Origin: Nocardioides sp. SLBN-35
GTDB lineage: Bacteria > Actinomycetota > Actinomycetes > Propionibacteriales > Nocardioidaceae
Direction of reading: 5' to 3'
Assembly (NCBI RefSeq): GCF_006715725.1
Contig: NZ_VFNU01000001.1
Location: 4,154,001 to 4,218,000, forward strand
Length of the DNA stretch: 64,000 nt
Within the stretch, counting starts at the first letter, position 1. Every line of letters begins with the position of its first letter. Under the pieces are notes generated by a model. That model saw nothing but the letters and a program-made list of their open reading frames with translations. It made no database searches and was not told the DNA's origin. The position numbers and the translations under genes are program-made. Below are positions 40,963-49,867 of this stretch, piece after piece.

Positions 40963-42014
40963 GCCGCCAGCTCAGCGAGCTGCGCCGCCATCGCGGAGCC
41001 GTGCTCGGCGTCGCGGTGTTCGCGCTGGTCGCCGTGGTGCTGACCAGCATGGTCGCCGGCACCCTGTCCCGCGCCCAGCACGGCGACGCGATCACCGTCA
41101 CCGCGGTGTTCCGCGACGCGACCGGCCTGCGCACCGGCGACGACGTACGCATCGCGGGGGTGCGGGTCGGCCGGGTCACCGGCACCCGCCTCGGCACTGG
41201 CGAGGAGCGCGGCCTCGCCGTCGTGACGATGAGCGTGAACGCCGACCAGCGGCTGCACGACGACGTGACCGCGTCGGTCGACTACCTCAACCTGATGGGC
41301 CAGCGGTACGTCGCCCTGGCCCGTCCCGACCGCACCGCGGCGGCCGGGCGGCTCACCGACGGCGACCGGATCCCGCTCGCCCGCACCCGGCCCGCGCTCG
41401 ACCTGACCGCGATGTTCAACGCCTTCCAGCCGATCTTCGACCTGTTGCAGCCCGCCGACATCAACCAGCTCGCCACCAACATCGTCGAGGTGCTGCAGGG
41501 CCAGGGTCCGACCATGGCGCACCTGCTGGACCAGACGGCGAGGCTCACCTCCGGCATCACCGACCGCGACGCGACGCTGGCGAAGGTCGTCGACAACGTC
41601 ACGCTCGTCCTCGACACGACCGACGAGCACCGCGCCGAGATCACCCGCCTGGTCGACGGGCTCGCCTCCCTCACCGGCGGCCTCGCCGCGGACCGCGACC
41701 GGATCGCCACCAGCCTCGACTCGATCGCCCGGCTGGCGAGGACGACCGCCGACCTGGTCGGCGAGGTCCGCCAGCCGGTCATCGACGTCGCGGACCTGAG
41801 TGCCCGGTGGTTCCGCTACCTCGCGCAGCGCCGCGACCTGCTCGTGCAGACCGGCGCCGCGGTCCCCCAGCAGCTGGACACCTACCTGCGCACCCTCGGC
41901 TACGGCAGCTACCTCAACGTCTACGTCTGCACCCTCGCCGCGGGCGGCGCCGGCGTGCCCTACAAGCTCGACCTCGGGGTCACCGGCAACAGGCACTCGA
42001 AGAGGTGCCGCTGA
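40959..42014 (+). CDS. mceB: MceB, Mce-family lipid-binding subunit
   Basis: The 351-residue protein has an N-terminal anchor (AVLGVAVFALVAVVLTSMVAG) and an Mce domain with GLRTGDDVRIAGVRVGRVTG and SVDYLNLMGQRYVAL. A helical region follows, ending with a single-Cys YVCTLAAGGAG segment and basic KKR-like tail. Its stop shares one base with the mceC start (TGATG), so synthesis of the subunits is tightly linked. Confidence 0.92.
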   Translation: MSRQLSELRRHRGAVLGVAVFALVAVVLTSMVAGTLSRAQHGDAITVTAVFRDATGLRTGDDVRIAGVRVGRVTGTRLGTGEERGLAVVTMSVNADQRLHDDVTASVDYLNLMGQRYVALARPDRTAAAGRLTDGDRIPLARTRPALDLTAMFNAFQPIFDLLQPADINQLATNIVEVLQGQGPTMAHLLDQTARLTSGITDRDATLAKVVDNVTLVLDTTDEHRAEITRLVDGLASLTGGLAADRDRIATSLDSIARLARTTADLVGEVRQPVIDVADLSARWFRYLAQRRDLLVQTGAAVPQQLDTYLRTLGYGSYLNVYVCTLAAGGAGVPYKLDLGVTGNRHSKRCR

Positions 42015-42997
42015 TGAGCGCCGCCCTCGGACGGCTCGCCTGGCCGCTGCGCGTGGTCGCGGCGCTGGTCGTGCTCGGCCTGCTGCTGCTCGGGCTGCGC
42101 GCGCTCGCCGGCGACCCGGCGTACCACGCCCGGCTGCGGCACGCCGCCGGGCTGGAGCCCGGCGACGACGTACGGATGGCGGGGCTCAGGATCGGCGAGG
42201 TGACCGCGGTGCGCGCCGACCGCGACCAGGTCGACGTCCGGTTCAGCCTCACCGGCTCCCCCGAGGACCTCGGCGTCACCGAGGACAGCACGGTGCAGGT
42301 CAAGCTGCTCTCCATCCTCGGTGAGCGCTTCCTCTCTCTGGCCCCGGGCAAGGGCGCCGCGCTCGGCGACGACAGCACGATCGCCGTCGAGCACGCGGTC
42401 GACAGCTACACGATCGAGCGGTTCTGGCTCGAGTCCACGCCCCAGGTCGAGGCGCTCGACCTGGACCGGGTGCAGCAGGCGGTCGACGTGCTCGCCACCG
42501 ACCTCGCCGTCGAGCCCGACGCCCTGCGCGACGCGCTCGACGGGATCGCCGGCGTCTCGGCGATCGCCAACGACCGCGAGCAGCAGCTCGACGCCCTGCT
42601 CGCCTCGATCCGCAAGGTCACCGACCTGGTCCTCGACCAGACCGACCAGCTCGACCAGGTCCTCACCCACGGCACGACGGTGATGCTGATGGTCCAGCAG
42701 CGCAAGGAGACCCTGCGGGCACTCCTGTCCGACGCCCACCGCTTCGTCACCGGCCTCACCGCACTGGTCCGGGCCACCGCGCCCCAGCTGAAGCCTGCGC
42801 TGCACGACCTGCGCACGGTGCTGCGCGTCCTCGACGAGCACCGCGCAAAGCTCGACAGGACGCTCGAGCTCGCCGGCCCCACCATGCGTGTCTTCACCAA
42901 CGCGACCGGCGACGGGCCGTGGCTCGGGGTCAACGCGCCCTGGGCGATCGTCCCCGACGACCTGGTCTGCTCGATCACGCCGGAGGACTGCAAGTGA
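42014..42997 (+). CDS. mceC: MceC, Mce-family lipid-binding subunit
   Basis: The 327-residue protein has an N-terminal membrane anchor (VVAALVVLGLLLLGLRALAG), an Mce domain with GLEPGDDVRMAGLRIGEVTA and VKLLSILGERFLSLAPG, and a long coiled-coil-like alpha region with repeated LDQTDQLDQVL. The C-terminus has a Cys pair in LVCSITPEDCK. It overlaps mceB by one base and mceD by four. Confidence 0.92.
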   Translation: MSAALGRLAWPLRVVAALVVLGLLLLGLRALAGDPAYHARLRHAAGLEPGDDVRMAGLRIGEVTAVRADRDQVDVRFSLTGSPEDLGVTEDSTVQVKLLSILGERFLSLAPGKGAALGDDSTIAVEHAVDSYTIERFWLESTPQVEALDLDRVQQAVDVLATDLAVEPDALRDALDGIAGVSAIANDREQQLDALLASIRKVTDLVLDQTDQLDQVLTHGTTVMLMVQQRKETLRALLSDAHRFVTGLTALVRATAPQLKPALHDLRTVLRVLDEHRAKLDRTLELAGPTMRVFTNATGDGPWLGVNAPWAIVPDDLVCSITPEDCK

Positions 42998-44148
42998 TCG
43001 CCCGACAGAGGCTCCTCACCATCGCCGGCGCGGTCGTCGCCCTCGCCGTGCTGCTGTCCGGCGCCCGGCTGCTCGGCTGGCTCGGCGGCGACGACCCCGA
43101 CGACCTCGTCGTGACCGCCGACTTCGCCGACACGACGGGGGTCTATGTCGGCAACGACGTCACCTACCTCGGCGTGAAGGTCGGCGAGATCGTCGGGATC
43201 GAGCCGCAGGGCGCGACCATGCGCGTGGTCATGCACCTCGCCCCCGACACCCGGGTGCCGCGCGACGCCGGTGCCGAGATCCTGCAGGGCTCCCTCGTCA
43301 CGGACCGGTACATCGAGCTCGGCCCGGCCTGGACCGACGGCCCGACCTTGGCGACCGGCGCGCACATCGCCGCCGACCACACCCGGGCGCCCGCCACCGT
43401 CGACGAGATCGCCAAGGCGATCGACGACCTGGTGCTCGCCCTCGACGGCGGTCCCGACGGCCCCGGCAGCCCCGGCAGCAAGGACGGCAAGGGCCTCGGC
43501 GACGTCCTCGCGGCGACCGCGAGGACGCTCGACGGCAACGGGCCGCACCTGCGCGCCGCGCTCGCCGAGAGCCGCGACGCGCTGGCGATGATCAACGCCA
43601 AGGACGGCGACCTCACCGCGGTCACCGACAACCTGGTCCCCCTGGTCCACACGCTCGCCGAGCGGGACGCGTCGATCCGCGACTTCACGAGGGCGTCCGC
43701 GGACACCGGCGCGGTGCTCGCCGACCAGCGTCAGGAGCTGGTCGCGACCCTCGACAGCCTCGACGAGCTCACCCGGCTGGCCAACCGCTTCCTGGAGCAG
43801 AACGGCGGCGTCCTCGGCGACGACCTGAAGGGCCTCGCCGACGTGGTCGCCCTGGTCCGCTCGCGCCAGGACTCCCTCGAGGAGGCCTTCGACACGATGC
43901 CGACGATGGCGGAGAACTTCGCCCGCGCCTACGACTGGGACCTCGGCCGGTTGCGCGTGCAGTTCGCCTTCAGCGCCGGCCCGTTCGCCGCCGCCTTCCG
44001 CGACCACAGCTGCAAGGTCTTCGCCGAGGCGCTCGCCGGCGACACCGGGACCCGGATCTGCGGGTTGCTGTTCAGCGGCCAGGGCACCGGCCTGCTGGAC
44101 CCGCTCCTCGACGGCATCTACAACGGCCTGCCGGGGGCGATCCCGTGA
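42994..44148 (+). CDS. mceD: MceD, Mce-family lipid-binding subunit
   Basis: The 384-residue protein has an N-terminal anchor, an Mce domain with TTGVYVGNDVTYLGVKVGEI and LQGSLVTDRYIELGP, and a low-complexity Gly/Pro/Asp hinge (GGPDGPGSPGSKDGKG) between Mce domain and helical tail. The C-terminal domain contains a Cys pair (HSCKVFAEAL and TRICGLLF). The GTG at 42994 has GGAGGAC upstream and overlaps the mceC stop. Confidence 0.92.
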   Translation: MIARQRLLTIAGAVVALAVLLSGARLLGWLGGDDPDDLVVTADFADTTGVYVGNDVTYLGVKVGEIVGIEPQGATMRVVMHLAPDTRVPRDAGAEILQGSLVTDRYIELGPAWTDGPTLATGAHIAADHTRAPATVDEIAKAIDDLVLALDGGPDGPGSPGSKDGKGLGDVLAATARTLDGNGPHLRAALAESRDALAMINAKDGDLTAVTDNLVPLVHTLAERDASIRDFTRASADTGAVLADQRQELVATLDSLDELTRLANRFLEQNGGVLGDDLKGLADVVALVRSRQDSLEEAFDTMPTMAENFARAYDWDLGRLRVQFAFSAGPFAAAFRDHSCKVFAEALAGDTGTRICGLLFSGQGTGLLDPLLDGIYNGLPGAIP

Positions 44149-45125
44149 CCGGCGCCAGGCGGCTGCTCGCCACACTGACGCTGCTGGTCGGCGGGCTGAC
44201 GGCCGGCTGCGGGCTGACCCTGGAGGACGTGCCGCTCCCGAGCCTGGTCGACGGGCCGACGTACGCCGTGACGATCGAGTTCGCCGACGCGCTCAACCTC
44301 CCGGTCGACGCACCGGTGAAGCTCGACGGCGCCACGGTCGGCCAGGTGACGGCGGTGGAGGCGGGCGACTACGTCGCCGAGGTCGAGCTCGCGCTGTCGA
44401 CGTCGGTCCGGCTGCGCGACTCCTCCCGGGCCGAGATCCGGCTGACCTCCCCCATGGGTACGGCGTTCGTGCAGCTGCTCCCCGGCGAGACCGGCACCGT
44501 CCTGGCCGACGGTGCGACCCTGCCGGTCGCCGCGACCGGCAGCGCGCCCGACGTCACCGACCTGCTCAGCGCCCTGTCCACCGTCGTCACCGGCGGCAGC
44601 TTCGCCGACATCTCCACGATCATCGACCAGCTCAACGTCGCGCTGACCGGCAACGCCGACGACGTACGACGCCTCCTTCGTCGCCTCGACACCGCGGTCA
44701 CCGACCTGAACGCCGACTTCCCGCAGGTCGACCGGCTGACCGCGTCGCTGGACCGGTTGACCACCCGGCTGGCGGGCGACCTGCCCGAGATCACCCGTTC
44801 CCTCACCACGCTCACCGGGCTGGTCGCCACCTTCGACCAGCAGCGCGCGCAGCTCGTGACGGCGATGGAGTCGCTGAGCAGGTTCGACGCGGTCGCCACC
44901 CCGCTCACCGAGGCCGTGCGCGCCGACCTCGTCGCCCAGCTCGAGGACATGGAGCCGGTGGTCCGGACCCTGCTCGCCGGCCGGGACGACATCGACGGCG
45001 TGATGACCGGGCTGGTCGCCTTCGCCGAGGGCAGCGACCAGGCCGCACCGGGCGACTTCGCCAACTTCGACCTGACCTTCCTGCTCGACCTGAAGGCGCT
45101 GACGGCGACGGGAGGTGCGCAGTGA
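44145..45125 (+). CDS. mceE: MceE, Mce-family lipoprotein subunit (LprK-like)
   Basis: The 326-residue protein carries a lipoprotein signal with lipobox LTAGC (Cys about residue 20) in place of the transmembrane anchor, as is standard for MceE/LprK. The Mce domain has VDAPVKLDGATVGQVTAV and SPMGTAFVQLLPG. The helical remainder is Thr/Leu-rich. GTG start overlaps the mceD stop, and the stop overlaps the mceF GTG. Confidence 0.93.
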   Translation: MTGARRLLATLTLLVGGLTAGCGLTLEDVPLPSLVDGPTYAVTIEFADALNLPVDAPVKLDGATVGQVTAVEAGDYVAEVELALSTSVRLRDSSRAEIRLTSPMGTAFVQLLPGETGTVLADGATLPVAATGSAPDVTDLLSALSTVVTGGSFADISTIIDQLNVALTGNADDVRRLLRRLDTAVTDLNADFPQVDRLTASLDRLTTRLAGDLPEITRSLTTLTGLVATFDQQRAQLVTAMESLSRFDAVATPLTEAVRADLVAQLEDMEPVVRTLLAGRDDIDGVMTGLVAFAEGSDQAAPGDFANFDLTFLLDLKALTATGGAQ

Positions 45126-46264
45126 GCCGGCGCGCCACCCCGGCCGAGCAGGTCGCCGCCACCTCCCGGATGTGGCGGCGCCGGATCCGGGTCGCCCAGT
45201 CGCTGATCCTGGTCATCCTCGTCGGCGGTGTCGTCTACGTCGCCGACACGGTGGTCGGCGGCTCCTTGTTCCACCACCCGTACGCCGTCACGGTCGAGCT
45301 CCCCCAGGCCGCCGGCCTGCACGAGGGCTCGGTCGTGACCTACCGCGGCCAGCGCATCGGCGAGGTGAGCGACGTACGGCTCAGCGCGAAGCCCGGCGTG
45401 GGCGTGGTCGCGCGGATCGAGATCGAGTCCGGCGTCGAGGTGCCACGGGACAGCGCGATGGAGGTCCGCAACCTGTCCGCGGTCGGCGAGCAGTACCTCG
45501 ACGTCCGGCCCACGTCGGGCAAGGGCCCCTACCTGGCCGACGGCGCGACCGTCCCCGTCTCGGCGACCAGCGTCCCGCTCGGCGTACCCGACGTCCTGGC
45601 GCACGCGCAGCGGCTGATGTCGCACCTCGACGTCGCCGACGTGCGGACCATCGCCACCGAGACCGCGGCGATCTTCGGCGACAACGACCAGGACGTCGAC
45701 CTGCGCTCGCTGGCGATCGAGCTGGAGAGCGCGTTCGCGATGCTGCGCCGGCTCGAGCCCGACCTCACGACACTGGCGCAGCAGGCCGAGACGCCGCTGA
45801 CCACGCTCGCCGAGCTCTCCCCCGAGATCCGCCGGCTCTCCGCCGATCTCGAGGCCGTCGCCCAGTCGCTCGCGAAGGCCACGCCCGCCGTGCGCAGCAC
45901 GGTCACCACCGCGATCGACCTCGTGCCGCGGCTCGAGCGCTGGTGGCGGGCGGCCTCGCCCCAGCTGCGCCGGATGCTGCGCGCCGGCGTACCCCTCACC
46001 GAGATGGCCGCCGAGCACCTGCGCGGGCTTCAGCACTGGCTGGACTGGGCGCCGATCCAGGCCGACGTGATGGCCGGCAGCACCCGCGACGGCAGCGGCC
46101 GGGTCGTGCTCGTCCCGCGGATCCTCAAGAACTGCGTCTACGACCGCAGCGTCCAGCGCGACATCCAGGACACCAGCCGCCGCGAGCCGCGCACCGACGT
46201 GCGCTGCACCGACCCGCCGAAGGGCACCCAGGGCCGCGGCTCGGCCGAAGTGCCCCAGCAGTAG
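45122..46264 (+). CDS. mceF: MceF, Mce-family lipid-binding subunit
   Basis: The 380-residue protein has an N-terminal anchor (SLILVILVGGVVYVADTVVGG), an Mce domain with GLHEGSVVTYRGQRIGEVSD and VRNLSAVGEQYLDVRP, and a long helical domain. A Cys pair (KNCVYDRS and VRCTDPPKG) lies near the end. It closes the yrbEA-mceF block; a 41-base gap separates it from the acyl-CoA synthetase gene. Confidence 0.92.
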   Translation: MSRRATPAEQVAATSRMWRRRIRVAQSLILVILVGGVVYVADTVVGGSLFHHPYAVTVELPQAAGLHEGSVVTYRGQRIGEVSDVRLSAKPGVGVVARIEIESGVEVPRDSAMEVRNLSAVGEQYLDVRPTSGKGPYLADGATVPVSATSVPLGVPDVLAHAQRLMSHLDVADVRTIATETAAIFGDNDQDVDLRSLAIELESAFAMLRRLEPDLTTLAQQAETPLTTLAELSPEIRRLSADLEAVAQSLAKATPAVRSTVTTAIDLVPRLERWWRAASPQLRRMLRAGVPLTEMAAEHLRGLQHWLDWAPIQADVMAGSTRDGSGRVVLVPRILKNCVYDRSVQRDIQDTSRREPRTDVRCTDPPKGTQGRGSAEVPQQ

Positions 46265-46305
46265 TCCCATCCCGTCCCGTTTCCGGACAACCGAGAGGAA
46301 CCACG

Positions 46306-48177
46306 ATGAGCACCGACACCCTGACGATCCGCGCCGAGGTCGAGCAGGAGATCGCCGGCCTCACCCTGCCCGTCGCCCTTGCCCGCACCGTGGAGGCCGA
46401 GGGCGACCGGGCGGCGTACTCCGACAAGGTCGGGATCGACCTGTCCGCCGGGTACGCGCCCGGCTGGCGCACGGTCACCTGGACCGCGCTGCGCGAACAG
46501 GCGCTCGATGCGGCGGGCGCGCTGATGGCAGCCGGCGTCGCCACAGGCGACCGGGTGGCGCTCATGGCGAGCAACCGGATCGAGCACGTCGTCGCCGACC
46601 TCGGCGTCGTCCACGCCGCGGGCGTGTCGATGTCGGTCTACAACACGCTCTCCCCCGACCAGGTCGCCTACGTCGCCGGCCATGCCGAGCCGAGTGTCGT
46701 CGTACTCGAGAGCGCCGACCACCTGGCCCGCTGGGAGCGGGCGCTGGCCGAGTCCACCTCGATCCGCACCGTCGTCGTGATCGACGCGGACGCACCCGCG
46801 GGTGACGACAGGTTCGTCACCTGGGACGCCTTCCTCGCCTCCGGTGCCGCCTGGCGCGCGGACCACGCGGCCGACCTGTCCGAGCGCACTGCCGGCATCT
46901 CCCCGGACGACCCGCTGACGATCCTCTACACCTCGGGCACGACCGGGAACCCGAAGGGCGTCGTGCTCACCCACCACGCCGTGCTCTACGAGTGCGTCTG
47001 CTCACTGCGCGTCGCCTCGCCGACCCAGCACAACGAGTTCATCTCCTACCTGCCGTTCGCCCACATCGCCGAGCGCACGCTGGGCATGTACATCCCGCAG
47101 GTCATGGGCGCCCACATCCACCTGATCGCCGACCCCGCGCTGCTGCTCGGCGCGCTCGGCGAGGTGCACCCGACGCGCTTCTTCGGGGTCCCGCGGGTGT
47201 GGGAGAAGATCAGGACCGGCATCTCCGCCAAGCTCGCCGCCGAGACCGACCCGGAGAAGAGGGCCCAGGTCGAGGGGGCGCTCGCGACCGGCCTGGAGTA
47301 CGTCGAGGCGCTCCAGTCGGGCAGCACGGTCTCCCCCGAGCTCGAGGCCCGGTTCCGGGCCGCCGACGCCGGGCTGCTCTCCTTCCTGCGCGCGCTGCTC
47401 GGCCTCGACCGCTGCGAGTGGGCGGCGTCCGCCGCCGCCCCGATGCCGCTGGAGGTGGCGAGGTTCTTCGCCGGCCTCGGCATGCGGATCTACGACGTCT
47501 ACGGCATGACCGAGACCTGTGCCGCCGTCACCTCCTGCGGCCCGGACCAGTTCCGCCTCGGCACCGTCGGCCGCGCCCTGCCCGGCATCGAGATCACGCT
47601 GGCCGAGGACGGCGAGATCCTGGCCCGGGGCCCGGTCGCCTCGAAGGGCTACTACAAGCAGCCCGAGGCGACCGCAGCCCTCATCGACGCCGACGGCTGG
47701 GTGCACACCGGCGACATCGGCGAGATCGACGAGGACGGCTTCCTCAAGGTCGTCGACCGCAAGAAGGAGATGATCATCACCTCCTCCGGCAAGAACATCG
47801 CGCCCTCCAACATCGAGAACTACCTCAAGGAGAGCCCGATCGTCGGCCACGCGCTGGTCTTCGGCGAGGGCAGGCCGTACGTCGTCGCGGTGCTCACCCT
47901 CGACGCCGAGATCGCGCCGCTGGTCGGCGCCCAGCTCGGCATCCCCGCCGGCACCTCGCTCGCCGAGCTGGCCCAGCACCCCGCCATGCTCGCGGTCGCC
48001 CAGCAGGCCGTCGACGCCGCCAACGAGCGCCTGTCGCGGCCCGAGCAGGTCAAGGCCTGGGAGCTGCTCCCGGTCGAGTGGACCGCCGAGTCCGAGGAGC
48101 TCACCCCGACGCTCAAGCTCAAGCGCCGCGTCGTCCACGCCAAGTACGCCGACGTCCTGGAAAGGCTCTACTCGTGA
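46306..48177 (+). CDS. Long-chain acyl-CoA synthetase (AMP-forming, FadD-like)
   Basis: The 623-residue ANL-superfamily enzyme has the ATP-binding P-loop LYTSGTTGNPKGVVLTHHA, YGMTETCAAVTSC (A5 motif), GWVHTGDIGEIDEDGFLKVV (A7-A8) and the C-terminal lysine region TPTLKLKRRVV. The insert near residues 320-360 and the split LPFAHIAER motif match the long-chain (ACSL/FAA-type) group. It probably activates fatty acids or sterol side-chain acids brought in by the Mce transporter. GAGAGGAA precedes the ATG. It overlaps the aldehyde dehydrogenase gene by 4 bases. Confidence 0.92.
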   Translation: MSTDTLTIRAEVEQEIAGLTLPVALARTVEAEGDRAAYSDKVGIDLSAGYAPGWRTVTWTALREQALDAAGALMAAGVATGDRVALMASNRIEHVVADLGVVHAAGVSMSVYNTLSPDQVAYVAGHAEPSVVVLESADHLARWERALAESTSIRTVVVIDADAPAGDDRFVTWDAFLASGAAWRADHAADLSERTAGISPDDPLTILYTSGTTGNPKGVVLTHHAVLYECVCSLRVASPTQHNEFISYLPFAHIAERTLGMYIPQVMGAHIHLIADPALLLGALGEVHPTRFFGVPRVWEKIRTGISAKLAAETDPEKRAQVEGALATGLEYVEALQSGSTVSPELEARFRAADAGLLSFLRALLGLDRCEWAASAAAPMPLEVARFFAGLGMRIYDVYGMTETCAAVTSCGPDQFRLGTVGRALPGIEITLAEDGEILARGPVASKGYYKQPEATAALIDADGWVHTGDIGEIDEDGFLKVVDRKKEMIITSSGKNIAPSNIENYLKESPIVGHALVFGEGRPYVVAVLTLDAEIAPLVGAQLGIPAGTSLAELAQHPAMLAVAQQAVDAANERLSRPEQVKAWELLPVEWTAESEELTPTLKLKRRVVHAKYADVLERLYS

Positions 48178-49775
48178 CCACGACCGTTGTTGCTCCTGCC
48201 GCCGCCCGGCCCGACTGGGTCATCGACGAGCGGATCGCCGGGTGGAGCCGCTGGGTGTTCCGCGACCCGGCCTCGACCGCGACGAGCACGGCGGTCGCGC
48301 CGTACGACGGGCAGCCGACGGCCGCCGTACCCGTCTCCAGCGCCGGCGACGTCACCGACGCCATCGCGTCCGCGCGTGAGGCCCAGCACCGGTGGGCGCT
48401 GCTGCCGTGGAGCACTCGGGCGGGCATCGTGCTGCGATTCCACGACCTGCTCGTCGAGCGGCAGGACGAGGTGATCGACCTGATCCAGTGGGAGATGGGC
48501 AAGTCCCGGTTCAGCGCCTGGCAGGAGATCCTGCAGGTCGCGACCATCGCGCGGCACTACGCGCGGCACGGGCGGCGCTACCTCGTGGACCACAAGGTGC
48601 GCGGCGCGATGCCGGGGCTGACCAAGGTGCGCGAGGTGCGGGTGCCGAAGGGCGTCGTCGGGATGATCTCGCCCTGGAACTACCCGCTCTACCTCGCCGT
48701 CGGCGACGTGCTGCCCGCGCTGCTCGCCGGCAACGGAGTGGTCAGCAAGGCCGACTCGCAGACCCCGCTCACCCTGCTGTGGACCCGGGCACTGCTCGCC
48801 GAGGCCGGTCTCCCCCGCGACATCTGGCACGTCGTCGTCGGCCCTGGCTCCGTCGTCGGCGACGCGCTGATCGGCTCCGTGGGAGCGCCCGGGGTCGACC
48901 ACATCTGCTTCACCGGCTCGACCGCGACCGGCCGTTCGGTCGGACGTCGCGCGGGCGAGATGCTGATCGCGGCCTCGCTCGAGCTCGGCGGCAAGAACCC
49001 GCTCGTCGTGCTCGCCGACGCCGACGTCGAGAAGGCCGCGGCCGGCTGCGTCGCGGCGGCCTTCGCGAACACCGGCCAGATGTGCATCCACATCGAGCGG
49101 GTGATCGTCCACGCGGACGTCTACGACGCGTTCCGGGACGCTTTGGTCGCCGCCACCGAGGCCCTCACGCTGGGCCAGACCTTCGACTACACCGTCGACG
49201 TAGGCTCGCTGGCCTCCCCGGCGCAGCTGGAGGCGGTCACCTCCCACGTCGCCTCCGCCGTCGCGGCGGGCGCGACCGTGCTGGCCGGTGGCCGGGCGCG
49301 GCCCGACCTCGGCCCGCTCATGCACGAGCCGACCGTGCTGGAGGGCGTCACCGCCGACATGCCGGTCTGCCTCGAGGAGACCTTCGGCCCGGTGATCTCG
49401 CTCTACAAGGCGGCCACCGATCTCGACGCGATCGAGAAGGCCAACGAGGGCCGCTACGGCCTGTCCGCGAGCATCTGGTCGCGGGACACGGGCACCGCCG
49501 AGGCGCTGGCCCAGCGCATCCGGGCCGGCTCGGTCAACGTCAACGACGGTGCCGCCGCGGCGGCCGGCTCGATCGAGGCCGGGATGGGCGGCATGGGCGA
49601 CAGCGGCCTGGGCCGCCGCCACGGCGCCGAGGGCATGCGCAAGTACACCGAGTCGCAGACCGTCGCCACCCAGCGCCTGGTCCCCCTCGGCCCGCCCGCC
49701 GGCATGGCGATCGAGAGGTTCGTGGGCCTCGGCAACGCCCAGCTCATGCTGCTGAGGAGGCTCCGGGTCCGCTGA
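48174..49775 (+). CDS. NAD(P)-dependent aldehyde dehydrogenase (succinate-semialdehyde dehydrogenase-like)
   Basis: The 533-residue ALDH-superfamily enzyme has the oxyanion Asn in ISPWNYPLYLAVG, the catalytic Glu in ASLELGGKNPLVV, the catalytic Cys in FANTGQMCIHIERV, and the later EETFGPVISLYK. The C-terminal 45 residues after KYTESQTVATQR are an extension. It is co-operonic with the acyl-CoA synthetase (GTGA overlap), suggesting oxidation of a fatty aldehyde to the acid used by that ligase. Confidence 0.9.
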   Translation: MTTTVVAPAAARPDWVIDERIAGWSRWVFRDPASTATSTAVAPYDGQPTAAVPVSSAGDVTDAIASAREAQHRWALLPWSTRAGIVLRFHDLLVERQDEVIDLIQWEMGKSRFSAWQEILQVATIARHYARHGRRYLVDHKVRGAMPGLTKVREVRVPKGVVGMISPWNYPLYLAVGDVLPALLAGNGVVSKADSQTPLTLLWTRALLAEAGLPRDIWHVVVGPGSVVGDALIGSVGAPGVDHICFTGSTATGRSVGRRAGEMLIAASLELGGKNPLVVLADADVEKAAAGCVAAAFANTGQMCIHIERVIVHADVYDAFRDALVAATEALTLGQTFDYTVDVGSLASPAQLEAVTSHVASAVAAGATVLAGGRARPDLGPLMHEPTVLEGVTADMPVCLEETFGPVISLYKAATDLDAIEKANEGRYGLSASIWSRDTGTAEALAQRIRAGSVNVNDGAAAAAGSIEAGMGGMGDSGLGRRHGAEGMRKYTESQTVATQRLVPLGPPAGMAIERFVGLGNAQLMLLRRLRVR

Positions 49776-49784
49776 GGGTCACCT

Positions 49785-49859
49785 TCTTCTCCGCATATCT
49801 GACGAATGGGCTGTGAAATGGCCGAGTTCACGACCCGTTCGTCAGATACGCGGAGAAGA
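49785..49859. repeat. Palindromic element, type with conserved GTGA-ATGG core (copy B)
   Basis: Two 26-base arms (49785-49810 and 49834-49859) pair with only two mismatches, which would be G-U in RNA. The 23-base centre has an inner GTGAA/TTCAC stem. It lies between convergent genes and probably acts as a bidirectional terminator. The core GTGAAATGGCCGAGTTCACG resembles that of the element at 29854-29922. Confidence 0.8.
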
Positions 49860-49867
49860 CCCGACCC

